Shown: positions 35,445-48,554 of the stretch, piece after piece
Numbering within the stretch: the first letter of the stretch is position 1
Layout: each line of letters begins with the position of its first letter
Assembly (NCBI GenBank): GCA_038496445.1
Contig: JALMLS010000411.1
Location: forward strand, 124,001-188,000
Direction: 5' to 3'
Length of the DNA stretch: 64,000 bases
Source: Trichosphaerium sp. ATCC 40318
Lineage: Eukaryota; Discosea; Flabellinia; Trichosidae
The notes under the pieces: generated by a model
Told to the model about the DNA's origin: nothing
The model's database searches: none
The model's input: only the letters and a program-made list of their open reading frames with translations
Program-made: the position numbers and the translations under genes

Positions 35445-37568
35445 CGGGTAAGTTTAAAAATATGGTTTGTTCTCGCAGCGAAAAGGGTCCGAATTTACAT
35501 TATCTGTACGTTCAATAAACAGAAAAAATTCATGTGAACCGACGTGGAGGTTCGATTTGGTGCCACGTAAGCGAAACTAGAGTACGGAGAGATTTTTAGA
35601 CGAAGTAAAAACTGTGGTTTAATTGTGAGTTGTTACGTAACGCTTTACTGCATCACGTGGCTTGAAAAACTTCTGATTTTCGCGCATAAAACTCATTTTG
35701 CATTGAATATTGAGTCATTTCGTTAGTTTGTGAATCCTTTTTGATGAGGGCCGAAAAAGACTTTTTGAAACAACGTGCTAACCTTTTTTACAAATTGTTC
35801 CAAATTTTTTTTTCTCGCAAAATTCAATAAAAACCCAAACAGAAACGCAAATTCACGTGCTTCACAAATTTTCGCTAGTTTATACTTTGACCTAATTTGC
35901 AGCTTAAAATTTGCGTGGCTTTGTCCAGGACGTCTTTATGATGTGGCATGAAAATTACGAGTTTCCTAGCAAGGCCAACAGTGCGAAATACAAAATTGCG
36001 AGCTATAATTGCAAGGAGCTTCTTGTGTTTGTTGCTGTCGCAACACTCCTGAAAATCACAATACGCTTCAACTTCAGATAAAGTACTTCGTCTCAAGAAA
36101 GCATAGTTTCACTAGCTCGTTGTCAAGCTATTTTAGATGAAAAGGAAGGCATGTCTTTCAATAAAATGAGCTATTGTCGGAGGTTCACACCAGCAAGTGG
36201 TTCATTTAACCAGCTCAAACTGAGGTCACGACAAAGCCTACAATTAATGTCATACTGGTTTTTTCGTGCAAACAGAACAAGTTAGATTCACGCGTTCTTG
36301 TTGATCTACAATACCAGATTGGATAGACTACGTCTCACTCAGCTTCGATCCCCTGGATCACGTAGCCAGAGACCCTTCCATTTATTAAATTGGAGTTATC
36401 TCTTGTACACATACAACAAATTACATAAATCAATTGAAGCATTCAATATTCAATCCATTAACAAAAACTTTTGAATCGTAATCTGCCATTGTATAGAACT
36501 GCTACTTGCTGATGTTGTTTTACGATACTAACGTATTTAAAGAACTACCTCTCACTTATCAAACGCCAGTAAAATACTTATTTATACTGTCATAAATGTA
36601 CAGCATCTGTACCAATAGTTTCTGCTTTTTTTCTTAATACGAACCCATTACGGGCTACTAAAACAGTTAAAGTTCTAACACTCTCATGAGTGTATTAGAT
36701 CAAGAAGATTGTATGACTGTGAGAGTGTATATGTTAATAGGATCTCTTTCTTTCTTCTATCAACTAACCAAGGAACACTAACTATAAACGATGTTGGGGA
36801 AGAAAAAATGTCTTGTGGCGCTGCGATTGAAAAGGAAATTTTAGGGTGGGATGTGGGTGATTGCTGCTCCCCATGTTGTTTATACGCTTTGTAGGGCTGT
36901 TGCTGATTTATACAAAGTCCACTGAAGTTTACCCAAACGTCTGTAGCGGAGTAAAACACGTGTACAGCCATGAGGTTTCACTGTTACTGTTTCATGGAAC
37001 TGATTTTAGTAGGTATGCCAAAGCGTGTATGCTTCCTTACGCTAAAGTAGGATTGCAAATAATACACCACCAGCGAAGGTATTGTCAAGTCACGTCAAGT
37101 TAACGCTATTGCACGTGGTTTTTTTTTGTTGAGTAAGGAACAGTTACAGATTTATGTCAAACTCTGGTACAGGAACCATTTACGCCACACTCGTAACACG
37201 TTGTGCATGTTTACCAGGGTATCGGCTTGTTGAGAGCGGTTTGCATGACGCCTTTCCACGTGGTATAAAGTTACTATATTAAGAAAACCGTTAGCTTGAC
37301 ATGGCTTGACAATCGCTGCCCAGTAGCAGTGGAAAGAGTTCGACAATACGAAACGGCATTTTCTATATTTTTTTCATAAATGGTCAAACAATGATGTTTC
37401 ATTATTTCAGATTAATGCACTTAAAATCGCTAGGCTGCTTTACCACAAGTAGCATGTATCCGTTGTACATATTTTAAGTCGGAAAAATCCCTTGTTTATC
37501 AAAAGGGAAAGGTGTTAAAATTGAATAAAATTACTAAGTTCTAGTAAACTAGAAATTTATGTATTGTT
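35445..37568. other. 2.1 kb region without a supported gene
   Basis: ORFs at 35875-36096 (-), 36684-36971 (-) and 36861-37103 (+) lack any recognisable motif, start context or splice pattern. CACGTG occurs five times between 35650 and 37260. No RNA gene was recognised. Confidence 0.4.
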
Positions 37569-37933
37569 TTATTTAGCATATTTTGCAAATGTCAAGTAAG
37601 TTTGTCCGTGGAATACTTCACTTATGAGCTTAAACCCTTGGTTTAAAAAGTATTCAATTAGCAGTGTCGGTAATACGAGCGAGTGCACAGTGCATTTAGC
37701 ACCTTTTAGAACCAATTCACCGTCTGAAGTACTCCATTTTATCTTCTCTTTATTCTTTGTTCCTGATCTCTCTACTATCGCGTCGCGTAGTCCTTCACTA
37801 TACTTCTTGACAGAGTTTGTACAGTGTATGGAACATGATTTAACCGTAATTGCTAGCACAAGTGGTGAGATAAACCGTACTTTCGAAAACAACTTTTGTG
37901 ATTACCTAAACGCATTCGAATTACTTCTGCCAT
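37569..37933 (-). CDS. small hypothetical protein
   Basis: Two exons joined in phase (GTAATCAC to TGTGCTAG) encode about 105 residues: MAEVIRMRLAITVKSCSIHC, DAIVERSGTKNKEKI, KWSTSDGELVLKGAKCTVHS, ending TYLTFAKYAK. The alternation suggests a compact alpha/beta fold. Its own ATG, clean stop and codon-like composition support a real gene; no family is recognised. Confidence 0.5.
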
Positions 37934-39324
37934 CAGAGGTGTTGTTACGTGTATGTGTTGGTACTTGTTATGTTATTTTAAAATTAGATTAAGTCAATCC
38001 AACAATCACGTGACTATAATTTTCACTCTGCTTTATAAACTACTGTACGTTACATGCTTTCTTGTTTTTCAGGTCTACCTAAAAAAGAAATATCTTGTGT
38101 GAACTGATGGCTTTTGGGTTACCCATTCAACATTACCCATATCAATCAACGCTTTCTATCGTAGCTAGAACTATTGAATTGATATTCTTTGACACTGCGC
38201 AACGCAGTTCTATTCATCAACGGTTTTTTGTCTTCGTTTTGCCAGTAAATACAGATTCAAAGCAACGTACGTACCTTCTAATACTGCCTGCTGTAGCCGT
38301 TTCGCCTGTAACACCACAGCTAATAGATGCTGATTTTACCTATAACAAGCGACACGTACTGACAACAGACAGGGAGCAGTAGTATATTACGTATGGTTTT
38401 GCTATGGTTCCCTTAACAACCCAACTGAGCCTGTAGAGACGTTGTGATTATCTAAAATTCTTTTTGCAAAAAAAGCCAGTTTCTGCCCTATCTGACGGAT
38501 TTGACACTTCTGACAGGTCTTTGCAAATATCATTTTTTAAATATGATAATGAATCCAACCGTTTCAACCCACGTGATTTAACAGACCTCTTGCAAAATTT
38601 TTATTTATATATTTGGACACCTGGCCGCGTTTATAAAACCTACAGTAACACTGGTGGTGTTTTGAGGAGGTTTTAACGGTTTTATTCCTGCCTTGCTGTT
38701 TGGATGCTGCCATAGTGCTTTTGTGTGCGTGGGTAGGCGCTAGCGCTAGTAAGTTATACACGTACGTTTATTTTTTGAAGCATTACATACAGCAAACAGT
38801 GTTTGAGGCATTCATACCGTGTTTGGCGGTAGTGCTATATATTTGTAGTACATCGTACCATTTTTAATTCACTTTTAGCTCATTGAACACTTTTGTGGTA
38901 TGTAAAATACTGCGATGGTTCTATTGAAAACTGACATTGACAAGTTGCTATCACTTAAGGTACGTAAGTCCTACTATGAAGGCAACAAAAATGTCAGATC
39001 TTGCTAGATCTGCTAAAAGCTCTAGACACTCACTTTCTAGAAATAAAACTTGAATGAGCCAGATAATAATTGGTAACATAACTGGCAAGTTGTGTTCCCT
39101 TCTTTTGCCATGCTTTTGAGATGACTAAAATATCATGAGATATTAATAGAGACAAAGCTTGGTGGATGCAGTTATGTCTACTTTCACATTATATCCTCAT
39201 CAGTCCAATTCAACACCTCAACCAACAACAGAACCTACAATGCCAACAGCTCTATTCTTAGACTTTTTCGCCTTATTATTACACGTGCTTTGCCGTCACC
39301 ATTTTTTTGGTACCGCGTTGCATT
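37934..39324. other. region with weak gene candidates only
   Basis: A plus-strand ORF starts MAFGLPIQHYPYQSTLSIVA at 38104-38382. The minus strand of the same stretch shows spliceable coding-like pieces (AKRLQQAVLEELRCAVSKNI) that may continue from MAASKQQGRNKTVKTSSKHH near 38712. At 38914 a plus-strand ATG opens MVLLKTDIDKLLSLK before GTACGTAAGT. None can be completed convincingly; one or two small genes may lie here. Confidence 0.25.
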
Positions 39325-42300
39325 CTATTCTGATTCATTGGCATCATCAATAATAGATACTAAAGCCTTGAAGCTTGGTCTATCTGAAGGAAGAAATGCC
39401 CAACATTTTTTCATCAAGGTTTTCCAGTGAGAATTAACTTGATCATCCAAGTCAGGTGTATGCCCTTCATCTCTTATACGTACTGCCAGATCTAAAAAAT
39501 CTGTAACTTTACCAAAAGGAGTTCTCTTATAAATTAGCTCCCACGTGAGCATTCCAAATGACCATACCTGCATGTATGAGTACTAGAGAGACTTATTTTG
39601 GAATACGTACATCACTTTTAGGTTCATATACCAGTCTCATTGACTCAGGACTCATCCATCGTATTGGACCAACACTAGTCTTTGTTTTGTTCTCTGAACC
39701 TGACATTGCAGATTTTCTAGAACATTATTAGTGGAAGAGAGGAAAATAACGAGGTCAGGCCGTACCTAGACATTCCAAAATCAGATATCTTCACTACATT
39801 GTCACCAGATAGCTAACAAAACAATTGTAAGCCTTTAAACAACTAAGTAAACAGTACCAATATATTCCTGCAAGCTAGATCTCTAAAGGAGTAACGTTGT
39901 TAATGAGATGGAATGTTGTGTATTAGTACCTATGAATGATCCTATTTGCATGAAGAAAAGTCATTCCTGCTGCGATTGAACTCAAATACTGCTTAATTTC
40001 ATCAAAAGTAAAATCAATCTTCTTCTTCTTATACATGTGCCTCAAAGTTCCATTACTCATAAATTCTAATACTAGCATTGGTTTTCCATCCGATAAACAT
40101 ATACCAATTGTTCCAACGATATTAGGATGAGGAGGAAGACTCATATTTACTTCAACCTAACAAAGTCAAAAAAAAGGTAAAACACAATGTACGCCTTAAC
40201 CTCTCTCAAAAAATTCTGGTTTTCCTCAGGACCAAGACTAGATATTTTGACAGCAACATCTTTCCCTTTGTAAGTAGCTTTCATCACAGACCCAAAACTA
40301 CCCTCACCTGAAAGGTACGATAGAGTAAGCAAAAAAACAAGAAAGTTGTTTGTGTTGGTACCAAGTTTTTCACCAAATATTAAGTCTTCTTCTTTCACTA
40401 ATGTAACACTATCTGTAGCAATATCGTCGTAAACAACAGTCGATGAAACAGGCTCCAGCTTATTTAATACAGCACCTGCCTTTTGCACTTCTTTTTTTTT
40501 ATGAACACAAAAGAAATACCAAAGTCCAACACAAATCACAGCAAGGATTATCAATAGTACCGCAACGATAATAGCTATAAGCGCTATCAAAAGAAGTTAG
40601 TTGAGCCTATTTAGGTATTGTGTACCTGTGCTAGATGACTCAGGGCCTCCCGTAATGTTTGTGGTCGTGTTTGAAATTGGCTCTGTAGGTACAACAGTTG
40701 GAGGAAGTGTTGTAGGTGAAAGTGTTGTGGGTGAAAGTGTTGTGGGTGAAAGTGTTGTAGGTGGAAGTGTTGTTGGTATAAGAGGTATAACTTGCTGAAA
40801 ACAGTTAGGATCAGGTTCGTATAGACACTCTGGATTATAGAATGTTTGGTTAGGTGCTTCGGGTATTTCAAAAGGAGCCAAATGCCAACTTGTTACACTT
40901 GAATCATACACCATACAACTGGGTTTCCTTGACTCACAGATCTACAACCAATTATTATGCGACAACTGAAATAGATCTAACATACTTGCGCCATCTCCAC
41001 ACTTGCACAAGCGCCTCTATGGGGTGGAATATAGCTACTTACATCACAATACTCAATAGTAGCAGGTTCTCCTTCTTTGCAACCAAATGCAGGTGATCCA
41101 GGAACTCTCTTTTCAACAACACAAGTTCCAGTTGCTCGGTCACAGTATGAGGGATTACAAATGTCTTCAGAGGTGCAAGTTTCGCTACAAATATTTACTG
41201 GAGCTGATTTACATCCCACATTATCATTGTAAAAGATTTCAGCTAAAGCAACTCAGTTGCAACCAAATTGTATATGACGCACATCCCATACTATAAGCAA
41301 TAGGTGAAGGAATCAGGGCATCGGAATCACATAATGATGGAGAGAAACCTAACAATAAAAAGTTGGGAATTTGATTACTTTGGCGGGTGTACTTACAATG
41401 TACTTGTACAGACTCGGGTGAATTTACGAATATTTCATTTGGTCTATACGAACACCCTTCATCTGGACTGCGACATATATTTGAAGTACAAGGATTTGCA
41501 TCATCACATTTAACGTTATCACATGTACATTCTTGGTCGCAAGTACATTCTCCTTTGCACGTGTTGCCACACAAACTTCGTACTACTATCAAAGAAATAG
41601 GTTTAATACATGTTGTATAGGCCAAGCTTAGTGTATAGAGTGTACCTTGGCATAGATTAGGAGAAATAGCCGGAAGAGCATTGGAAGAGAGGAAAATGCT
41701 GTTAGTAATGTTAACTTCGTTTGGTAGGTAATATAGATTTGTATCTGTTGATCCAATTGACACAGAGTGTATTGAAACTCCCTTTATAGTAATTAGCTGC
41801 GTTTCTTCTTTTTGTTTGTTTTTGCTACTTGTCACACATACCTCAGATTCGAGAGTACTAACAATGTTATCATTTGGATCAAATGCACCACATTTAGGGC
41901 CATGATATTGATTGACAATTAGTACTTTGTTATTTCTCCCTGTTCTTCCATAATTATCAAAATGTTCACGTGCAAGTGAAAGACCTTAACGCAATATTGA
42001 AATTAGAGAATTTTCTTTGTATATAGAACAATGTATCATTAAACAAACTCACCCTTCGTTACATCATGACATCCACCAATGTCGTTGCGAATACGAATAA
42101 TTTCAAGTTGTCGAAGAAAGTACGATTTGTCGTGGCTTCCCAGTGGTAGGACAACTTGAGCTGTGTCTCTATATAGAATAATACCAGTACGGTACCCATA
42201 CTCACCAAGCTTGAGTGGTGTTATAATATCAATAATGAACAGAAAGTATAAGTCCCAATTAAAGTGTATACAACAATCTTCAAATGAAGTTCTGTTGAAA

Positions 42301-43338
42301 GGACCAAACCCTTCACTACATTGGGACGCTTTGTTTGTAAAACATGAGCTTGTGATACACCTAAAGTAGTGGTCATACCTCCGACCTCACATGTTGCAGT
42401 ATTCAACGCATTTTCGGAAGCATCAATAACTATCACAAAATCAGAACCTTATTAATCATTTGAAGCTCACCGAATATCATGTCTGTTGTATCAACGCAAA
42501 GCACATCTGTGCAATTTGTAAGAGTAATACTTTCGAATGGTAAATTTTGAGTATCATGAATGTCAATGATAACACCATCAGAGAAAACAACCCTAGCAGC
42601 TCTTTTGTAAAAAAATAAAACAACAATCAAACTGCGTTTTTGTACCTGACCGGCGTTCTCTTTCCTTCAACAAAATACAACTCTTGAACATCCATAAATG
42701 TGTGAGACAACCCCTGAGGAGGGCTCCTCCAATGTCGAGTCCTATATACACGTGTAAGAAACCACAAATGCGAACACATGTGTTTACGTATTTAATAGCT
42801 TGTATTCCTGTGATTCATCAAAAGGATACTTTGTCCTATGTTTGATTATCACTCCATGTGTTTCTTCTCGATCTATCCAGAAAATAGGATCAAAGGGGTG
42901 TTCCATTGTATCCAGCCTTTCGTTCATTACTCTCTTTTTGCACGTGTTTTCGCAGCCTGTTTTGCTTATCACTTGTTTCTTTGAATTGTTAACAAAGATA
43001 TTAGGAGACATGTATTTTTCTCGGCTGTTACAAACAACACTTACTGAGGCTATGGACCAGGTGTCTACATAATGCTTTACCGCATCGTTTCTAGTGAAAA
43101 AGACCTCTACATTGTCTACTTCGTCGCCTACTGATACCTCGTAGCCGAATTCACCGTATTGTACAGGCTTTGCAGTAAGTTAAACTTTTTATCTTTAAAC
43201 ATTACATACAACGCTTGAAATATTGCCATACATCACTGAGGGCCTTCTGAATATCTCAACACCGGCGCCATTGATAAAAGTAATTATAGAGGTAATAATT
43301 AAGAGCAATAGCTTAGCCTGATCACAGCTGCAAACCAT
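39325..43338 (-). CDS. transmembrane receptor kinase, tyrosine-kinase-like signatures
   Basis: This is a single-pass receptor kinase. The signal peptide is MVCSCDQAKLLLLIITSI. The ectodomain has Cys-rich repeats (CDNVKCDDANPCTSNICRSP, ICNPSYCDRATGTCV) and a Thr/Pro stalk (PTTLSPTTLSPTTLSP). The membrane helix is LIAIIVAVLLIILAVICVGL. The kinase follows: GEGSFGSV loop, VAVK lysine, catalytic loop HRDLACRN, ISDFGMSR, then PIRWMSPES, SDVWSFGMLTWE and CWAFLPSDRPSF, ending DDANESE. HRDLAxRN and WMxPE are typical of tyrosine kinases rather than the Ser/Thr TKL kinases usual in amoebae, but a TKL kinase with convergent motifs cannot be excluded. About 15 exons; ectodomain exon borders are approximate. 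Confidence 0.82.
40690..40790 (-). repeat. 15 bp tandem repeat in receptor stalk
   Basis: Near-identical units related to GTGAAAGTGTTGTGG repeat about five times and encode the TTLSP/TTLPP stalk between the Cys-rich ectodomain and the membrane helix of the receptor kinase. Confidence 0.7.
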
Positions 43339-44444
43339 ATACGAATATACGTACAACTTTGCACGTGATTATATTTTTCACACGAATGAACACTTAAGTG
43401 TTCGCTGCTAAAATTTAAGGGACTAAATATTTCCACCTTGGGAAACACTTTTGCATAACTTCAAAAGCAAAGAGGAAAGAAAATTGTGGATTTCGCGATA
43501 TTGCGTGATTGAACCGTTGGTTGCGTAGCACTGTTGAGTCACAATGAATTGCCTCCTTCTTAGCGACCAAGCAACGCTAGTACTCTTTAACACGTTACAA
43601 AAGTTGTTTTACCTTTTTTTGCAAAAAGTAATGCTTGTTTCTACACTGTAGAGAAGTCACTACTCAGGGGCACCTCGTTGTCACCTACAGGTGTGCAACG
43701 AACACATACTAGACTGATGTTACTAAACCGCCCTCGTACAACCAACCCGTGCTATACAAAGTTGTAAATGTCACGGATCAAACATTTACCGCGGAATTGC
43801 AATGCCAACATGCACCATCACACAGGATCCCCTGCCATCGGAATTAGGCTTTCGCACCGATAACAGATCCAACATGTTGCAAGATGACTCCCTTTAGCCT
43901 TGTTAGAAACTAGAATTTTACCATTATCTGATTTAGAGATCAAAGGTAGCAGCGATCGCTGCGGTTAGAAAAACAATTTTCAGAATTTAAATACTCTGGA
44001 TTCTATCCCAAAATTAAATTGTGGTTTTTGTGGATTCTATAACAAAATCACAGTATAGTGTTTATGCGTGCCACGGCGATGGTTGTGAAATTCAGACCGC
44101 TACAACTCTTTTAACGGTTTTGAATTTTTATGAAATTTCACAATTTTTTGCAATGAACCTTAACGAAAATCGCTAGCGACGTGTCTAATGGGAATGTGGC
44201 GCTAGTACAACTATTTTAGCACAGAAGGATCAGATCCAGTGGAAAACGAAAAAGGAATAAAAGTTGACCCTACCGAAACGGCGAACTTGAACGCTTTATT
44301 TACTCACTACGTACGTCTACTTGAAAAATAGCGTCAAATGGCACATTGTATCTCTAAAAATAACTAAACTCGATATTCTCTTGTCTGACAAGTTTATTTA
44401 ACAGTACTACGCAATGTACAACTCAAAAACGAAGAAAGGTGATC
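43339..44444. other. 1.1 kb intergenic region
   Basis: This lies upstream of the receptor kinase and downstream of RPA1. It holds a CACGTG at about 43375 and a locally repeated phrase, TGGATTCTAT, at 43998 and 44032. No gene is recognised. Confidence 0.45.
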
Positions 44445-46869
44445 CTACATGTAAGATGCAATCTTGGCCAGCAAAGTATTACCTTCCTCTACAAAATCAA
44501 GCTCCTTGTATCCAATAAGGTTGCATTTAACGATCTGTTCACCCTTGTACTCTTCTTCGCGTGCACGAAGTACAAGCTCGACGGGTTTAAGCGTAGCTCT
44601 TTCGAAAATATGATTATACTCGCTCTCAGGCATAGTACCAGCTGATTGGCTCTAAAGGTACGCGTAAACAATAACTACGAATGTTTTTCTCATTCTTTTT
44701 CTTGTACCTCTTTGTAGCCTTCAACCTGGTCTGCAGGTAGACCTAGGATCTGGTTTCCTTCACGATCAAAGCATCCGAGCCATTTGTGACCTGTATGATC
44801 GGAACAAAGAAGGGATAGGACATATCTACGCGCGTAAGTAAATTAAACAAGACTAAACTATAAAGCGACTAAACCTACCTCTTTTCGCATGTGTTGTATT
44901 GTTTACCGCATCCACTGCAGTAAAATTGACCATTTGACTCTTCAACCTTTTTGTTGCACTTTTCAGAAGGGCAAGCATCATAGCATAGTTTGGCGTTATC
45001 TCCATGCTTGATCTTAGTGACCATGCCTCTAACTTTGAAATAGTCTGCTTTGCCTACGCCAAGACCTTCGGCACTACAATACGTTAGACAAGTAACGTGT
45101 CGGCTATTTTGCGTGCTCTACAGCGCTTAGTGGTTTTTCTTCAGTGTTTCTGTTGCTACTTCCGCCAGAAAAGCCGCCACTGCGTTGGGAGAGCGTAACA
45201 ATAGACGCCTCAAGTTGTGTTGCATCTAGAAGATAATTAGAATAAAAACCGCGTAAACAAAATCCTCTACGTGCCTGAACTATCCCACCACTGTCTAAGT
45301 GTTGCAGCCTCTGGTATGTTAGGATTGAATTCAATACGTGTAGATCCGATTGTTCCCAACGTTTTGCCTATCAAAGCGATCAGCAGCTAATAAGGAACAC
45401 CCAAAAAACCTCCCTAACCTCTACAGCAACATACCATTAAAGTCTGATACTTTGGCCTCTTTTACAACCATCACATAGCCCACTTGACCCTCGAAATTCT
45501 CGGCAGCATCACGCCATATTGTGAGATCAATAGCTCTAAACACAACGCCGTTAGCTCTCAAGACTAACGCAATATTAACCAGGTAAACCAGTACCTGCTT
45601 GTTTGATCTACAAGAGTAATTGCACGCTTAGAGAACTCTACAAAACCCAAGAATTAACGGCCAGAGAACAAAAGAAAGAAGTAACTAATTTAAATACCTT
45701 GTCCACTCTTTTTACTCGTGATAGTATCAACATCTGAAACGGTTTTGATTATACCAATAACATCACAAAACTACAAAAAAGAAAGATTAACGTTGGATGC
45801 CAAAAAGGATCAAAAAAAAGCGCGTACCTCTCCTTCATTGATGTTTTGTACGCCCTCGATTGGTACGAAGGTGTAATTTTGTGTGGATGTGAGCTCTGCA
45901 GGGTTGACTGACGTATCAGCAGTAACTGTGGACTTGCTGTTAAGTGTGATTTCATATTCATGTTTTGATCGCTTGTATGCCATTCTTAATTTACCACCAG
46001 AAACACAATACACCTATTAAACCAAACGTTAAAACAAAACCAAAACGGACTAAAAGCTAAGTAAATAAAAAACTCGCTACGCACGCCATCTTTTTGGAAA
46101 ATGCTTCCCAATGTGTCGCATTCAGGCTCCCAGAGGTTAAGCCGGATCTCGCCTGATTTATCTGCAATATCAAGGTTCATTATTCTGCAATGCTTGCCGC
46201 TTTTTGCTGTAAATTCGCGTATTGCTCCTTTGTAAACGATTTTACCGCGAATCATCCTAAAACAAGTTGTTTGTACAAACAACAGATGAATTATCAATCA
46301 TACCAATTGTTCTGGAAGTTGTTCAGGCAAGAGATTGGATATACAGTCTGTCCGTCAGGACCAGGTGGCAAAGAATCATTTGAGTCATCCATCTGCATTT
46401 GGCCGCCCGTTTGTCCCTGAGCGCGTTCAATATTAGCAGGAGTACCAATAGCGCCGTCGGTTGGCCCACTGACATTCTCGCATTTGAGAATGATTACAAT
46501 CCTGCGATAAAACATTTAGTTGCTGCTTTGTCGCGTTAGGGACGCGTACTTGTTACTGTGGACTTGATTACACATATATTCATTCAATCTGATCAAACCA
46601 AAGTTCTCAATGGATTTGTTCGTTACCAAAGAGTTTAATTGTGTAGTAAGCATAGCCTGTATGTAGTACTGAGAATCAGAGACGACCAACCTTTATCCGT
46701 TAGAAGAAAAACAATATGTTTTAACGTTTTACCTGTATCTCTCTGTAATTTGACTGCTGCTAGCCGGTTGAAGACGTTTTATATCAACAACTTGTAAAAC
46801 AGGCTGATTTGCTTGCGTGCCGTTGTAAATTTGTTGTACTGAACCTACGGTAAGAAGTTCTTGAGCCAT
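44445..46869 (-). CDS. RPA1: replication protein A large subunit (RPA70)
   Basis: This is the large subunit of the nuclear single-stranded DNA-binding complex used in replication, repair and recombination. It starts MAQELLTVGSVQQIYNGTQ (N-terminal OB fold). Then come the linker (TPANIERAQGQTGG), DBD-A (RMIRGKIVYKGAIREF, GEIRLNLWEPE, YCVSGGKLRMAYK), DBD-B (CDVIGIIKTVSDVDTITSK, ITLVDQTS, KTLGTIGSTRIEFNPNIPEA) and DBD-C with a zinc ribbon (CPSEKCNKKV and FYCSGCGKQYN). It ends AKIASYM. About ten exons. It is divergent from PSF1 with 96 bp between start codons. Confidence 0.92.
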
Positions 46870-46965
46870 TGTGTTTTAGGAGGTTTAATGAGTTTTTTAT
46901 TCAGTTCCAGGTATTTCCCGCCGAAATTCTTCAACTTTCTTCTTGCGAAAGAAACAAAGGCCACA
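46870..46965. promoter_or_regulatory. bidirectional promoter of RPA1 and PSF1 with E2F-type site
   Basis: Only 96 bp separate the two start codons. The interval contains TTTCCCGCC followed by GAAA (46914-46926). TTTCCCGC is the classical E2F/DP binding sequence that drives S-phase genes in animals, plants and other eukaryotes. Both flanking genes are DNA-replication genes. I saw no other copy of TTTCCCGC in the window by eye. Confidence 0.6.
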
Positions 46966-47995
46966 ATGGCGCAACATAGAATATACAGCGATAAAGCATA
47001 CAAGCTAGTGTTTGAATTCCGTAAAGCAAACCAATTTCTACCGCGTTATGATGTACTTGTTTGTTTAATCTTTTATCAGTACTGAGATATTCTGACACCC
47101 TGCAGGGTACCAAAATCAGCGATGTTGTTAACGAAACAAACAAAATGTATCAAAAGGCCGGAGCACTAATGATGCGACACCAAGAAGCGAAACAGTGCGT
47201 CAACGATCAATTTGTAAACCCTTTCGCATTGTTAAACGTCAATAGATCAGGCATGGTTAGCAACTACACTGAGTGGATCAAAAACAACCCATCAGAAGGT
47301 AGCTCCAGTATTCTGTTGACAGAATGTATTGGCAAGAACAAGCGTTATGTCCTCGCTTATTTGTACGTCAAACAGGCAACGTTAGTTGCAAGTAATGTAG
47401 CTGTAGAATGGAACGTGTACAAAGGATAAAAAGAGTGAGATGGGAATTCGGCACGTTGTCTCCAGACAATGTAGAGAACATGTCTTCGCAAGAACAAAGA
47501 TTCTTCAAAGGTTACAACAAGCACGTAGATTCTACAAATATCAAGCGCCTCACGTAGATCTAATCTTGTATCTAGACTACTGAGTGATTACATGGACAAC
47601 ATTGATGATTTGGATCTCACAGCTGTACGTGAACCCTCAAGAAAGACTTTAAATTTTTTTAAACAACAACTTGTTTGTTGCCTTTTTGTAAAAGAGCTTC
47701 GCTCTGTTACGCAAGCTACAAGTCTCCAAGTCATTTTAAACTAACTTTTTTGTAGAACTTAACAGAACCGCCAACAGAACTATTTAAACGTGTATGTGTT
47801 ATCAAGGATACTGAGGATATTGTGACGCAAACCGGCGAGCATCATCAATTTCTGCGTAGAGGTAATGGAGTTTTTTTAATTTTCATTTTTATTTGTTTTG
47901 ATTGATTTTTGTATAAAGGTGTTCAAATGAGTATTCCTCGCGTAGATGCTGAGCATTTGATAAAGCAGGGTATTGTCGAGGAAGTATACACATAA
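46966..47995 (+). CDS. PSF1: GINS complex subunit Psf1
   Basis: Psf1 is one of four GINS subunits that join Cdc45 and MCM in the replicative helicase. It starts MAQHRIYSDKAYKLVFEFRK. The family core is visible: GKNKRYVLAYLYVKQ, MRWEFGTLSP (same spacing as AYLYxxxxxxxxxRWEYG of animals), then FFKGYNK, DYMDNIDDLDLTA, EPPTELFKRVCVIKD, HHQFLRRG and the C-terminal B domain ending HLIKQGIVEEVYT. The splice at 47554 could be 22 or 31 bp; both keep the frame. About six exons. Confidence 0.85.
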
Positions 47996-48192
47996 ATGAA
48001 GGCTATACCATTGTGCTAACCGCACTTCTTTGTACAATAAATAATAACAAGCCCAGTTTATTCCGCGTAGCGTAAACTCCATTTAAAAAAAAAACCCAAA
48101 AAACGTGACAGATAGCACGTAATCCGCCCTGCGCTTTGGTTATTATTGTATCTCTGCCTTGCGTTCGTACATTATCCGACGTAGCAGTCAAT

Positions 48193-48554
48193 CTATCTCT
48201 TTTTCTTAGAGAATTGAATTAAAACGCATGATTCAAACATTTCTAAGCGTAGATCAACCTCTCCAGGCTCCATGACGTAGCCTTCGAAGTGAACTCTTCT
48301 ACAGTCAGGTGATAAGCATGTATGGATACCTAAGAATGTTATAAAGGTAGTTACAAGCGTATTTGATTATGTTACATTTTTGTCGGTCGTGTAAGGCTTC
48401 TGGTAGGCATCTTTCCGCGCAGCGATGTCTCTCTCGCCGATAGCGCATTTTCTAAAGCTGTCAGAAGCGAAATTGCGCTAATACGTACTGTTCGCTTTGA
48501 AACAAGGGCGGAACTGACGACAAGCATTATTACAAGGATAAAAAGCGCCCTCAT
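48193..48554 (-). CDS. small secreted Cys-rich protein of a conserved eukaryotic type
   Basis: Three exons (introns 37 and 46 bp, both in phase) encode about 93 residues. The signal peptide is MRALFILVIMLVVSSALVS. The mature part has the pattern CAERCLPEALHDRQKC, then IHTCLSPDCRRVHFEGYVME, PGEVDLRLEMFESC, and ends SKKKR. The combination C-x-SPxC with an (E/x)PGE(V/I)D segment matches, from memory, a small secretory-pathway family of unknown function (I believe DUF4787). The family name should be treated as tentative. Confidence 0.6.

Noticed and set aside
36684-37103. ORFs on both strands in the 35-37 kb spacer
   Set aside because: No motif, no credible splice sites, no signal peptide.
47554-47575. 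Apparent ultra-short introns of 18-22 bp (47554, 4770, 21604, 32878)
   Set aside because: Each has an alternative with a 31-56 bp intron in phase, or (32878) is in frame without splicing, so they do not prove micro-introns.
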